Shown piece after piece: positions 26,634-38,778 of a stretch of 64,000 nucleotides of DNA. The first letter of the stretch is position 1. Each line of letters opens with the position of its first letter. Origin of the DNA: Glycine soja (taxonomy: Eukaryota; Streptophyta; Magnoliopsida; Fabales; Fabaceae); assembly GCF_004193775.1 (NCBI RefSeq), contig NC_041010.1, forward strand, positions 46,055,562 through 46,119,561, given 5' to 3'. The position numbers and the translations under genes were made by a program. Below the pieces are notes generated by a model. The model did not search any database and was not told the DNA's origin. It saw nothing but the letters and a program-made list of their open reading frames with translations.

Positions 26634-29001
26634 CACACTGTTAAGGCACTATGTTTCTGCATTGGGCACAAAGGGTTCTGCATTCATCAACAATATTGAT
26701 GAATCAATAATGTGGTAGCAGACGTGGCCGGAGGAATAAAGAATTAAAGATGGTTGAAAGAAAGATTATCATGTGAATCAACTAATATATGATTTGCTTT
26801 TATGTATAGAATTTTTTTTCAACGAGTTTTTAAATACATTAGTTATAATGATGAAAAAAACGCGCAAAAAGGCACTCTTACATATACTATAAATAATTTT
26901 TTAGATCAATTTGGATGCATGATTTTGTGGTAAGTTACGTTACTGAGTTCAATTTGGATTTAATAAATATTGATCACGTTATCCTATATATACTAATAAT
27001 GCTAAAAGAAAAGGTTGACCTGATTATATCTATTAATTTAAGCTGTAAAATCATTATCAAGCCATGATGACATCTTGAAATTTTTTACCAACCTCTATCA
27101 GTTGTATATATAAGCTGAATTTATTGTGCAGTACAAATCATGGAGTTTTCACAAACCAAAACCAATGCATGCTTGCAAAAGCCAATTGCAGTAGTTACAT
27201 CGCACCCAAAATGGAAGTATTAAAACAAATTTTTCAGAAGTGTACAAAATAATCATGGAGATATCTAAAAGGTTGTTATTAATTAACAACGACATTTATA
27301 TTGTATTTTTTTTCATTTTTTAATTTAATTATGTTTCTATTACGATATACCAGCTACATATCACTATTTATTTTTCTCTTTTTTCCTTTTATCTCTTGTT
27401 ACAGCTATTTATGAACATCATTTTCGGCAATAATAATAGAATTGTATACATATACAGTTCAAGTTCTTAAGGATTTTGGTTCCTTTTGCTCAAGATGTTG
27501 TGTTTGAATCTTACTGAATGAATGAAAAAGAAAAAAAAAAAAAACTTTATTCATTTAAAGAGGTTCATCCCACTTGACTGAAATTTAGTCGAGATTTAAA
27601 CTAACTTCCAAGCATTTAAGACCAAATATACTAATAATGGTCATAGGTACTTCCGTCCAAATTTCTTACATTCACAAGAAAATATTTCATGAATACAAAA
27701 AATAGGATAACAAAAAAATATCTCTAGAATTTTAAGATTTTTTATAGATACGTATATAGGAAAAGATTAAAAAAAATCAATTTTGCAAAAATTTATTAAA
27801 AAATGCATGTCAATAAAATAGACCCTTTCCAATGATGGGAAAGCATGGATTAAGCTTTGCTTCCTTGGAAGCCAAGTTGAGCAAGAGTCTTGGAGCATCA
27901 TGGGAAGGGTCAGTGATTGCAAACATGTCATCATCATTCATCAAAGAGTAGGGTGCGTGACCATTTTACCTTGATTAATTTGCTACCATTTTCCATTTTA
28001 CCAGTTACAATAATCACCAAACCCCTCTCGATCTATTGAGAAAGTGGTGAAGCATATCATTGTTTTGTCCCCTGTGGGAACTATACTAACACCAACATAC
28101 TGTGAAATGTAATCATAAATCTTAGTTTAAAGTTTAGGGTCTAGCATTTTCCTTTTTCATTTTCTTTTTAGTCGTATATATAGAACTTCTTCCCCAGATC
28201 AAATTACTTAATAACGATTGAAATAAATGCTAAAATTAATTATAAAAAATTAAAATACAATTAAGCCACTGAATTAATAATTATATATAATTAATGACAG
28301 GAACAAAGTTTGAACCTACCACTTTTTTTAATTAATTAAGTTTTTGCTACATGAAAGGAGCTAAAGCCCGAGGAAATAAACAAAAGCAGTAAAGCACTAT
28401 CTAGCTATCAAATGCTACATGTGTAAGAACCTACGACTTCTATCTTTACAAACTACTTAAATCTCTTGCATTAGTCTAATTAATCTTAATGAATTTATTG
28501 GTTATTGACTTAATAATTATATAATAAAGAGAGTAAATACTATTTATTAGAAAACAATAAATAAAGCATTGATAGCACTGCTTCCTTCTTCTACAGTTAA
28601 TGTTAATTAATTTTTTCTTGGTAGAGAAGTTAATATTGTTACAGTTATACCACATACACATACATCATATAAATTTAAGAGAAATGTTAATTAGTTATGT
28701 ATTCTTTTACGCACTCTTTATTATTACCTGGAAATTTATAAGAAATCATAAAAAATTATAAATCTCCATATGAATAAACTTCACTTATAATTTTGTACTT
28801 TCTAATAAATTTAAACCTATTGTGAAAAGAAAAATACTAAATGTAATCATTTTTACCATATTACTCTATATGCTACCTTAGTACCTTCTCTTCTCTGTGT
28901 TTTCCGACAAATTACAATTTGTTGATTTGGCTACTAAAGTTTAATTAATTCATATTTGCATAAGGTGTTTTCATTTTTCATATAATATAAAGAGAAAAAA
29001 A

Positions 29002-29140
29002 GTTATACATTGAAAGTGAAAAAGTTTTACACAATTATTTAATAATAATTTATTATATATGATAAATTTATTAATTTTTAAAATAATTATATTAAAATAA
29101 TTTAAATAATAATTTATGATTAGATGATGATATAAAATAT
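29002..29140. mobile_element. Degenerate foldback MITE remnant
   Basis: The left end reads AAAAAGTTTTACACAATTAT. The right end carries the complementary pattern ATTAGATGATGATATAAAAT. It resembles the better-preserved element at 53855-54012 but has drifted toward A/T. Exact limits are uncertain. Confidence 0.35.
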
Positions 29141-29927
29141 CTAAAAATTAAACTCTAACGAAAAGTGTTGCTATAAAATTTGTACTAAAATGTGCGTTGC
29201 TACAAAATTTGTGTGCCTATAGAAGAAGGCAGTGACAGAATTTAGAATAGCGAAGTTGAGAAAAGAGTGCAGCCGTTCAGGTTACGCAAGGCATAAGGCC
29301 TTGAACTTGAAACATCCTTTTCTCTTCGTTTTCTGTGTGTTTCACTTTCTTTTCAACTGCCATTGATCCCTTAGCAAGCCGGGTAGTATCTAAACCATTC
29401 AAGGTCATATGTGAATATATTTAAAGACTAATAATTTATCAAATCTCATTCTATTTTACTGATTACAAAATTACTATTCAAAGCTATATAAGTGATTAAG
29501 TGTTTCTAAACTTTTACTATCAATATATAAAACCATGAAAACATTTAATTTATCTTTTAACATAGTTAATATCAAAGAAATTTTGAGTTATTTTAATTTT
29601 GGAAAACCACTTTCAACGATTACAAGTATTACTAAATGACATTTTAAAAAATAATAAATATTTGAAAAATAACACTTTCTTTAAAAAAATAACTAATTTT
29701 TTTAGTGAAATACTATTTTCTTTTCTCTATTATACTTCGTGCAATATCTTTATTTTTTTAAAACAAAAATCTAGATCTTCAATATTATAATAATTGATAG
29801 AAGTTGAAATGTTTTCAAGAAAAATACAATATTACAATCCATATTCATTCCAAGTTTTTAATTGTTTAATTAATACAATTTTAAAATTACGGTCTTACTA
29901 ATAAAAATAGATGTAATGATTTTAATG

Positions 29928-30090
29928 TCTATCCATTGATAATATAAAATAATTTTATATTATTATTTAATTATATATTACTGTTTAAATTATTTTAAGA
30001 TAATTATTTTAAAAATTAATAAATTTATCATATATAATTTGATAATTGTGTAAACAAATTTACAATGTGAATATATAACATTTTTTCTCA
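29928..30090. mobile_element. Degenerate foldback MITE remnant, second copy
   Basis: CTATCCATTGATAATATAAA on the left and ATAATTGTGTAAACAAATTT on the right are related to the ends of the element at 53855-54012, in the opposite orientation. Limits are uncertain. Confidence 0.35.
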
Positions 30091-33000
30091 TATATAATAT
30101 ATCATATAATAATTCAAATTAATAATTAATATATATTAAAATATATATATAAATGATTTTAGGCCTTAAATAATTTGAGGGCCTAAGGCAACTCTTAAAT
30201 GACCTTGCAGTTGCCACGACCCTGGTGCAAGCATGGGCTATTTTTTCTTTCTATATTTTTTTTCGTATTATGCATTTTTAGTTTCTTACTGCTAAATTTG
30301 AGTTATTCATTTATATTTGCTTTACTACTAAGTTAAACAAATGAGAATGAAATTTAATAAGCTCCCAATAGAATAATTCTAGTAAAGTGTGAGTAATACA
30401 TAAGTAAAGTTTATTTGAAAAGAAAAAAAGAAATAGAATCAGTTATCTTGTTATAGAAAGTAGCAATAGATTCAGCTGTTAATTTTAAAAGAAAAACTCT
30501 TTGCTAGATTTAATTAGTAAAAAGTTTTTTTTTTCCTTCTGAAATACAAGTTGTTTTCATGTAACTTGTAACTTATGTCAATAGCCTTTTTTTATCCTCA
30601 AACATGTTATTCCTAAATTACTCCCAAATTTCTCAACAGCTTTTCTATTTTCTCCTTTCAGTTTCATAGATTTATTTTGTAAATTATTATATAAAAGTTG
30701 TTTTTTGTTGTATCCAAAAAAAATTATAATCACTTTTTAACAAACTTACCCAAACAAAAAATGATTATGATAATAATAATTTCAACACAAAGTCAACAAT
30801 TTTGGTTCGATCCTCCGCCTGCAAAGAAGGAGTAAACAACTTAAAGAAATCAACAAAAACACGAAAAGGGAAATCATCAACAACAACAAAAAAGGAACAT
30901 GTGGTAGTGGATGGACACTAGTAATAGCGACTTTGGCCTCATTCATTTTCTAATTCTTATTATTTTTATTTTCTTTTTTTTGGAATGGGTTCTGTTTGAT
31001 TTTTCTTTTGGCTCAAGGTGCCTTGTTTGATGGGTGTGTGAAGAAGATAATGGCGACTTGATGGATATGATGATGATGGATGGAAGATTATGCTATAGTG
31101 TTTTGTTCGATGGGTGTGGCATAGGATATTGATCCATCATTTTCATTCCTTTTTTTTTTTTTATAATTTTCTCTGTTCTGGCTTCTAGGTTTTTTAAGAA
31201 TAGTCGCATTCATTTAAGGACCAATGCGAGCGACAAAGATCAATTTTAGAAACCTTTTCCTTTTTGTTAAACTTAGTGATTAAAGTGATGGTGAGAGATA
31301 ATTTTAAGATTAAATGGACTATTTCGTCATAACTTTCAAGATTTCATAAAAATAAACTAGCATCCATACCAATTAAAGTGGCAACACATAACTGGTAAAA
31401 TAAAGGTTTAATTATTTTTATTTTCATTTCATCTATAATTTATTTTTAGCTTAGTTCTTTTTTTAATCCGTCTCTTGTCCTCCCCCTCAAATAAAAAGGT
31501 GATTTTTAAGTCTAAAAAATTTGAAAATAACCTCCAACTCATTTTTCATGCTTGTCTGATGGATGGGGCTATACCGTCTATTTTTCCAGTTCTAGCTAAT
31601 AATTTTCAATAAAGGGTGTTACTTTCTACACTTCTATTATTGTTTTCTGCATTTTTTTTATTGTATTATGAAAAATTCATCACTAAACGTAGAAAATGAT
31701 AATGAGAGGGCATGAAATTTTATCCTTCGGTGAAACATTATAAACTTTGTGTTGTCATGGTTCTACGGTAAATACAAATACACTCTTATTTATGATAAAT
31801 AAATTATACATAAATTAAATAGTATAAAAATAAGAATTTTACTAAAGAGAAGTCGAACCCTGCCCTTAAAATATGTGGCATAGAATAATAAAGAAAAAAG
31901 GTTAAGTCAACGCTACTTCATAATCAAACTTATAATTTAATTACCATAAGCTATCTAACTGAAGTCACCGAACTCACGATCGCCATGTACTTAGGTATTA
32001 GGCTATTAGCCACCTCTCAATTAAATTCTTAATTTACTCTATAAAATTATAATTATTAATGATTTTAATTTTGCAATTAAGAAATAAAATTTTAATTCTT
32101 ATAATTAACGACTATTTAGTATTTATTATTAAGAATTTATCTACCATGGCTTCATCCGATAGGTCGTGGACTCGTGGGACAACCAACCGGATCCTAACAT
32201 GAAGAGCTTGCTCCACTCTATTATCAATGTTATCTTATATTCTAAATTACAAAGAATCTTTTCTAATCATATCTTAAATCATATTTAATTATATCTTATT
32301 TCTGAAAATTGGAACATAATTTATAATTAAACTTTATCATAATTAAAGAATCTGTATAATGCATGCTCATAGGAAAGCGAAATATACTTTTTATGCTTCA
32401 GAGTAAACCATATTTAACTTAGCAACCCTATTTTGGAACTTATTTTAATTTGAGAAATTGAGAAAAGCACAAACAACATCTAAAAAATTATATCTATATT
32501 TTATCTTCTTTTTAAATTCTTAAAAAATAATAATTAAATTAATTTACTACATCATCAATTTTCTAGATTTGTAATTGAGGTTCATTTAGAAATTTTCCCA
32601 CCAACGTATAATAATAGTACGTAAAAATTGGTTAAATTAATTTTTTCTTCTAGTTTATTATTTAAATTTAATTTGATTTTTTATATTTTATTATTTATTT
32701 GGTTTTTAATTTTTAAAATTTATTTAATTTAATCATCTAATTTTTTATGAATTTAATTTGATCATCTAATCTTTAAAAATGATTATTTTTTTGAAAAATA
32801 TATATTTTGTGGGGTTTAAAAATGATTTATTTAGACTATTACAAAGTGTGATTTCTTATGATTTAGTTTAAATCAATTTAAAAATTAAAAAATCAAATTA
32901 AACTTAAAAAAAACTAAAGAAACAAATTGATTTAAAAAATTAATTTAGCTTAAAATTCCAAACACACGTTCCAACCGTCTGTCCGCTTCACACGTGTGAG

Positions 33001-36000
33001 ATTGCCAGCTGTTACACCCCTTCGTGAAGGAAGGACCACTTTACATGTGGCGGTTGTAGCAAGTCATTATTTTTTGAAGTAAGGATCAGTTCGGTTTATA
33101 TTCAATTACAAAAAAAAAAAAAAGAGTTTTATATAATTTTCTTAAAATTAAATAATTAATACAGTATTATTTGAAGATAAAATAAAATAAAATTTAAAAT
33201 ATAAATATATTCTTAAAACTTTTAAAATTTAGCATTCATCAATAACTTTACTCATGCTTCCTAAAAAAATAATTACTCGTAAAATATAAATTACTTTTAA
33301 GATATACATAAAAATATATTTTTTAAAATTTAAATTTTATACTAAAAGTAAATTATACCAACAAAAAATTAATCTTGTGTATATCGTAATAATTCCTTTT
33401 GATTTCTAAAATTTTCGAAAAGACAAGCATGCAATGTAAGGAATGATTTTCCCCCACCACGTTTGCATTAATGAAAAATATTATAATATTAATACCTCCC
33501 TAACAGCCTGTTTTAATTTTTAAGAATTTATATTTGTTTTTATTACAATTAAATTAAGATTGTTTATTTCTATTTTCATTTTTGGTTTTTATATTGTTTC
33601 TTTTTAACTAAAAAATTCTCACGTAATTTTATAATTTTTTAAAAGATTTATATAGAAAACAGAAAGAATATTTTACTATTTTCTGTAAAAAATAAAAATA
33701 AAAACAAAATAATTATTCTATAATTAAAAGTAAAAATAAAAAAAAACATTTTCTCAAAATAAATGAACAATCTCTAATATTTTCAATTCAGATATTGATA
33801 TGCGTGGACTTATTATTATTTTTTACTTAATAAAAACAAGTTTGGAGAATTTCATAAATATTGAAAAGACTAATTGTAATTTTGATTCTTACATGTTTTT
33901 ATGATTTTGATCCTTTTAAATTTTTATTATAATATTTAGTTCTTTAATCTTATAAATTAATAATTTTAGTTTTTCAGATAGATTATTAATAAATAATTTA
34001 AATTAATTAAATTTTTAAGCTAATTATAAATTAATCAAAATCATTAATCATAAAATTGAATAAAAATTACTAATCACAATTTTTTATAATAACATCTCTC
34101 TTTTTCTCTATAAACACTTCTTTTATCTTCATCAATATAATTTTTAATAATTTTTTATTACATTTTTTTAATGATTAATAATTTTTATTTAATTTATAAT
34201 TAATTTAATGTCTTTAATGATTACAAATATTAATTATAATTAAAATCAAATTTTACAATTAAAAATTAAAAAAAAATTAAAATCATAATTTAAAAAAAAT
34301 AGAATACCAATATTACACTTTAGTCTGTTCAAAATTAACCCAATTACAACGGTAGAATGCCTGTCCCAAGAACAATCGTGAGCGTTGGATCAAGAAAACT
34401 GCTCGACCTTTAAGCCATGTTGCTCGAATCATAAGCTTACCTTTCTCCGTTGACAGTGTAAAACAATACTTTTTACAGAGAGAATCTTCATCTTCGAGAC
34501 AGCGATTCTGACACATATATCTTGCATTTCTAGAGACATCAGAGAAGTTTGATTTTTGAATTGTTGGCGTGAACTCTGAAGTGAAGTGAAGAAGTGAATA
34601 CTTTTAATATTGCACTTGTGTAGTTAAGCTTGATCACACTACTTAGGCTTAGTTGTATTTTTTTTTCTTTTATTTTTTAATTGGGTTTTTAAGATTCTTC
34701 AGATTTCTTCACTTTTTTTTAGTATTTATATTAAATTAAAGGAGAGAGTGAGCGTTTTGTGTCTTCTTCTGAATTATGAAGCAGAAACCGTTTCTGGGTG
34801 TTTGTGATTCCGAGGAAACTGTTTCTGGTTAGTAGTATTAGTAATGTTTTTTGAGCATGCAGGACGCGGTTTTTCGGAAAGATAGGGCTTTCTCTGATTG
34901 CTGACTCTGGAAGCGTTACATTTACATGAGTTAATATTTATTGAGAAGTTGTCAAAGCAAAGTTTTGGGGTTGTTGGTTTGGTGATCCTTTCTCTGAGCC
35001 TGAGGCATTTTCTCTGTCACTACATTAGTGTGTGTCTGAGTCGTAGAAATAAAAGTGTTTCTGTGAAGTTTGAAGATTAAGCCACAACATATATTGCTTA
35101 AAAGGTTTGTTGGTCTTTATTTTTTTTTTTAGTTCTTCAATTTTCAATTTTTGGGTTTGTTGCTTTTATTTGATCTCCTACTTCTGGAAAGAAAAGTAGT
35201 GTTCTTCTGCTACCTTTTTCTTCTAATTTTTGTTTTTGTGAATGTTAGATTTTGTCTCTAACTATTTTTGGGCTTTACAGAAGGATTGGAGAGTTGAGAA
35301 CAAGGCTGTTTTGTGGATCATTCAATGGCTATCAAAAGGATAATCTCTTGGAATATCAAGCAAGTCAACTTGATTTGAGGTATATAAGATATTATTTTTA
35401 AAAAAATTATATATATTTTTTTCTGGTGATGGTTCATTGTACGAACTATCGTGTATACAACTGTAGACAGAGACTTATGTCTTCCCTTCAAAGGAAAGTC
35501 TCTCCCTTTCTCACACCAGTAGCCCCCATTTATGAGGAGAAAGATAGGAAAACACACAGCTAAGAAAGACTTCTACTTTAGAACAATCCTTGACCGTTGA
35601 TATGGGTCAGAACTGATTAAGCTCTCTCTTCTCTCTCTAGATTCATCTTTCACACTAGTCTCACAGCAACGAGATCTTTTCTATCATGGTTGAAAAGTAA
35701 AGTTATGGTTTTTGTTTCCTATTGACCAAAATACCCCTACAAAGGATACCATATTACATTTTGGCCATGTGTTTGGTGTGTCTTTTGGAGGGGCACTTTT
35801 GGATTTGTGTCTGAAATATCTGCCGACGGCTGCTTTATTGTTTGCCGTTTAAAGTATTTTTCCTTCACTTTCATCAACAACAATATTTCATCTACCATGG
35901 TTTAGTTGTATTAAATCAATTTTTTATAGGAATTAAATTATTAATAATAATGTTTAATTTTTATTATAACTAATGTGTGCTTATAATTTTCCAAGGGCAT

Positions 36001-36332
36001 TGAATGGTCGCTCTTGCTAAAGTGAGAGAAAAGACTAGTGGGGCATGTTTTGGTACTTCAGTTTTGTTGGTCGAGCCATGCTTTCAGTAAACAAGCTTTG
36101 TGTGATCATAGGAGATTCTCGAAGTTGTTGGGGTTATTGGGGTGGTTGTTTTTTTGTGCCTCAGAGTTTTCTATTGGAGTCTTAATTTATAATTTACGGA
36201 TCATATGATTGCAACTGCTCCACCACAGCCTTTTAATTTTCTATGCTTGATATCATTTTTCTATTTACCAATTGGCATCTGGGGGCATTTCTTTGAAGGC
36301 TTTGGTTTTCTTGTGTTGTTCCATTGTGGCAG

Positions 36333-36370
36333 CTAATCATCGTCGGTTCTACGACTACCAAACTGAAATC
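36333..36370 (+). other. Leader exon start of the ARM-repeat gene
   Basis: A T-rich tract ending CATTGTGGCAG (AG at 36331-36332) is a good splice acceptor 38 bp before the ATG. It suggests that the leader is spliced and the whole coding region lies in this exon. The upstream leader exon was not mapped. A candidate ATG at 34776, followed by a GTTAGT donor, could be a short upstream ORF. Confidence 0.4.
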
Positions 36371-38050
36371 ATGGTGGAAGATGGCGATGAGGTTGCGGTA
36401 GATGCTCGTTCCACAGAAGACTGGTTGTTGCATGCACAAGAACTTGTTCCTGTTGTCATTGATAAGGCAAGAGAGGTCAAGGGATTTGCCGGTAGATGGA
36501 AGATGATTGTCGCAAAACTGGAACAGATCCCTTTGCGGTTATCGGATTTGTCAAGCCATCCATGCTTCTCGAAGAATGCTCTTTGCAAGGAGCAGTTGCA
36601 GGCTGTGTCAAAGACACTTGGGGAAGCGATTGAATTGACTGAGTTATGTTTGAAGGAGAAGTATGAGGGTAAGCTTCGGATGCAGAGCGATCTAGATTCA
36701 TTGTCTGGGAAGCTTGATTTGAATTTGAGGGATTGTGGGCTTCTGATCAAGACTGGTGTGCTTGGTGAGGCTACTTTGCCATTGGCTGTGTCTAGTTCTG
36801 TGGCAGAATCAGATGTTGCAACATACAACAACATAAGGGAGTTGCTGGCACGCCTTCAGATCGGGCACTTGGAAGCGAAGCACCGAGCTTTAGACAGCGT
36901 CGTTGAGGCCATGAAGGAGGATGAGAAGAGTGTTTTATCTGTTCTTGGTCGGAGCAATATTGCTGCTTTGGTTCAATTGCTTACAGCTACCTCTCCCAGG
37001 ATAAGGGAGAAAACAGTTACTGTTATAAGCTCGCTTGCAGAATCCGGTAGCTGCGAAAATTGGCTAGTTTCTGAAGGAGTTCTGCCACCTCTTATAAGGC
37101 TTGTTGAATCTGGCAGCACGGTGGGGAAGGAAAAGGCCACAATATCCCTTCAGAGGTTGTCGATGTCAGCCGAAACAGCACGAGCAATCGTGGGACACAG
37201 TGGGGTTCGTCCATTGGTTGAACTTTGTCAAATCGGTGATTCTGTGTCACAGGCCGCGGCTGCGTGTACTCTGAAGAACATATCAGCTGTGCCTGAGGTT
37301 AGACAAGCTTTGGCTGAAGAAGGGATTGTGAGGGTAATGATCAATCTGCTTAACTGTGGAATTCTGTTAGGTTCGAAAGAGCATGCTGCAGAGTGCTTGC
37401 AGAACCTCACTGCAAGCAATGAGAATCTAAGGAGGAATGTCATATCAGAAGGTGGTGTTAGGAGTCTTCTGGCTTATCTTGATGGTCCACTTCCTCAGGA
37501 ATCCGCGGTTGGAGCATTGAGGAACTTGGTTGGATCAGTTCCTGAGGAATCCTTGGTTTCCCTTGGTTTGATCCCCCGTTTGGCTCACGTGTTGAAGTCC
37601 GGATCCTTAGGTGCTCAGCAAGCAGCTGCAGCCGCGATATGTCGGGTTTGCAGCTCCACAGACATGAAGAAAATGGTTGGTGAAGCTGGCTGCATCCCTC
37701 TCCTTGTGAAGATGCTTGAGGCCAAGTCAAACAGTGTTAGAGAGGTTGCTGCCCAAGCAATTGCAAGCTTGATGGTTGTGTCTCAGAATCGAAGAGAGGT
37801 TAAGAAGGATGACAAGAGTGTGCCAAACTTGGTTCAGTTGCTTGATCATAGTCCTCAGAACACTGCAAAAAAATATGCAGTTACTTGCCTTGGATCACTT
37901 TCTTCATGTAAGAAATGTAAGAAGCTTATGATCTCATATGGGGCAATTGGGTATCTGAAGAAACTTACTGAGATGGACATTCCAGGAGCTAAAAAGCTGC
38001 ATGAAAGGTTGGAAAGAGGGAAATTTAGAAGTTTATTTAGCAAGAAATAG
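36371..38050 (+). CDS. Armadillo-repeat protein (Vac8-like plant ARM family)
   Basis: The coding region is a single 559-codon exon. The frame is open upstream to a TTG at 36272, but 36371 is the first ATG and gives the family-like start MVEDGDEV. Residues 12 to about 130 are a helical N-terminal domain (EDWLLHAQELVPV, WKMIVAKLEQIP, LSDLSSHPCFSKN) shared with plant proteins such as At1g01830 and At2g45720. From about residue 190 to 550 run about nine ARM repeats, e.g. IAALVQLLTA, LPPLIRLVESGS, VRPLVELCQIGDS, VRSLLAYLDGP, IPRLAHVLKSGS, IPLLVKMLEAKS and VPNLVQLLDHS. No U-box, kinase or membrane segment is present, so it is probably a protein-binding scaffold. The basic tail (RGKFRSLFSKK) ends the protein. 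The cellular role of this subfamily is not something I can state from the sequence. Confidence 0.93.
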   Translation: MVEDGDEVAVDARSTEDWLLHAQELVPVVIDKAREVKGFAGRWKMIVAKLEQIPLRLSDLSSHPCFSKNALCKEQLQAVSKTLGEAIELTELCLKEKYEGKLRMQSDLDSLSGKLDLNLRDCGLLIKTGVLGEATLPLAVSSSVAESDVATYNNIRELLARLQIGHLEAKHRALDSVVEAMKEDEKSVLSVLGRSNIAALVQLLTATSPRIREKTVTVISSLAESGSCENWLVSEGVLPPLIRLVESGSTVGKEKATISLQRLSMSAETARAIVGHSGVRPLVELCQIGDSVSQAAAACTLKNISAVPEVRQALAEEGIVRVMINLLNCGILLGSKEHAAECLQNLTASNENLRRNVISEGGVRSLLAYLDGPLPQESAVGALRNLVGSVPEESLVSLGLIPRLAHVLKSGSLGAQQAAAAAICRVCSSTDMKKMVGEAGCIPLLVKMLEAKSNSVREVAAQAIASLMVVSQNRREVKKDDKSVPNLVQLLDHSPQNTAKKYAVTCLGSLSSCKKCKKLMISYGAIGYLKKLTEMDIPGAKKLHERLERGKFRSLFSKK

Positions 38051-38099
38051 AGGAAAAAATTGTTAATTTTTAATTTTTTTTATTTTGTATTAAGAAGCA

Positions 38100-38703
38100 A
38101 AATGCTAAGTTGCAAACTGGAATGAACAGGTTTGCTAATCTATGTATTATAAATCAGTGTTAGATTATATTATAAATATTTAAATTTCTGTGCTCTCTCC
38201 CTCCACCCTTTTTCTTCTGAAATTCTTTTGGGAATTCGAATAATAAGTTAAATCTACTTGTTTGGCTGTTATTTGAACTATTTATTTAATTATGGGAAAA
38301 TTTCATACTCAAGATATTCTCCTATTATCTTCTGTCTTCATGCAGGGTTTTTCTCCTTTTTTTGTTATTCATTGCCCACTTTGTGAAATCTATATAATGA
38401 TTGTGATCAATGTCGGATTATTTTATAATAATTAAAGTTTCTGTATCCTATGTCTCTGTGGATGTGTTTTGTTCTAAATTAGGCACTTGAACACTGTCTG
38501 ATGATTCCCTTTGGATGCCAACATGTGAAAAAGTTAAAACCTCGGATATCCATCCACCTTTAGTAAACATGCAGTGATTTATTTATTTTTATTGTGAATT
38601 TAGTTAATGAGAGGTAACAGTTCTACATAAACTTTAAAGTACAAAGTGCACTAAAGCTATTAATGGGATCAGAATAAGCAAGGGATATAAAAGAGCAAGA
38701 ACC

Positions 38704-38778
<75 letters not shown>

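Larger units (their letters stand above)
25421..34500. other. Long AT-rich intergenic region, no gene recognised
   Basis: About 9 kb has no frame that I can assign. It holds an AT microsatellite (26608-26633), degenerate MITE copies near 29.0 and 29.9 kb, and inverted AT-rich tracts at about 33860-34310 that resemble Mutator-type MITE ends. Two less AT-rich islands (32960-33060, with CACACGTGTG; and 34313-34516, open on the minus strand for 67 codons) were inspected and left unassigned. The right edge merges with the presumed promoter and leader of the ARM-repeat gene. Confidence 0.55.

Noticed and set aside
30805..30840. tRNA-like GGTTCGATCC motif
   Set aside because: No acceptor, D or anticodon arms can be placed around it. 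Similar motifs near 62454 and 31857 also fail.
32146..32200. Short frame MASSDRSWTRG, reminiscent of a CACTA transposase-associated start
   Set aside because: Only a few residues match, a stop follows within 20 codons, and no downstream transposase is present.
34313..34516. 67-codon minus-strand frame upstream of the ARM gene
   Set aside because: The region is less AT-rich than its surroundings and open, but no family is recognisable and it overlaps the probable promoter or leader of the ARM gene.
36272..36370. 33-residue N-terminal extension of the ARM-repeat protein
   Set aside because: The extension begins with TTG, crosses a good splice acceptor at 36331-36332, and is not like the family. 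The ATG at 36371 fits.
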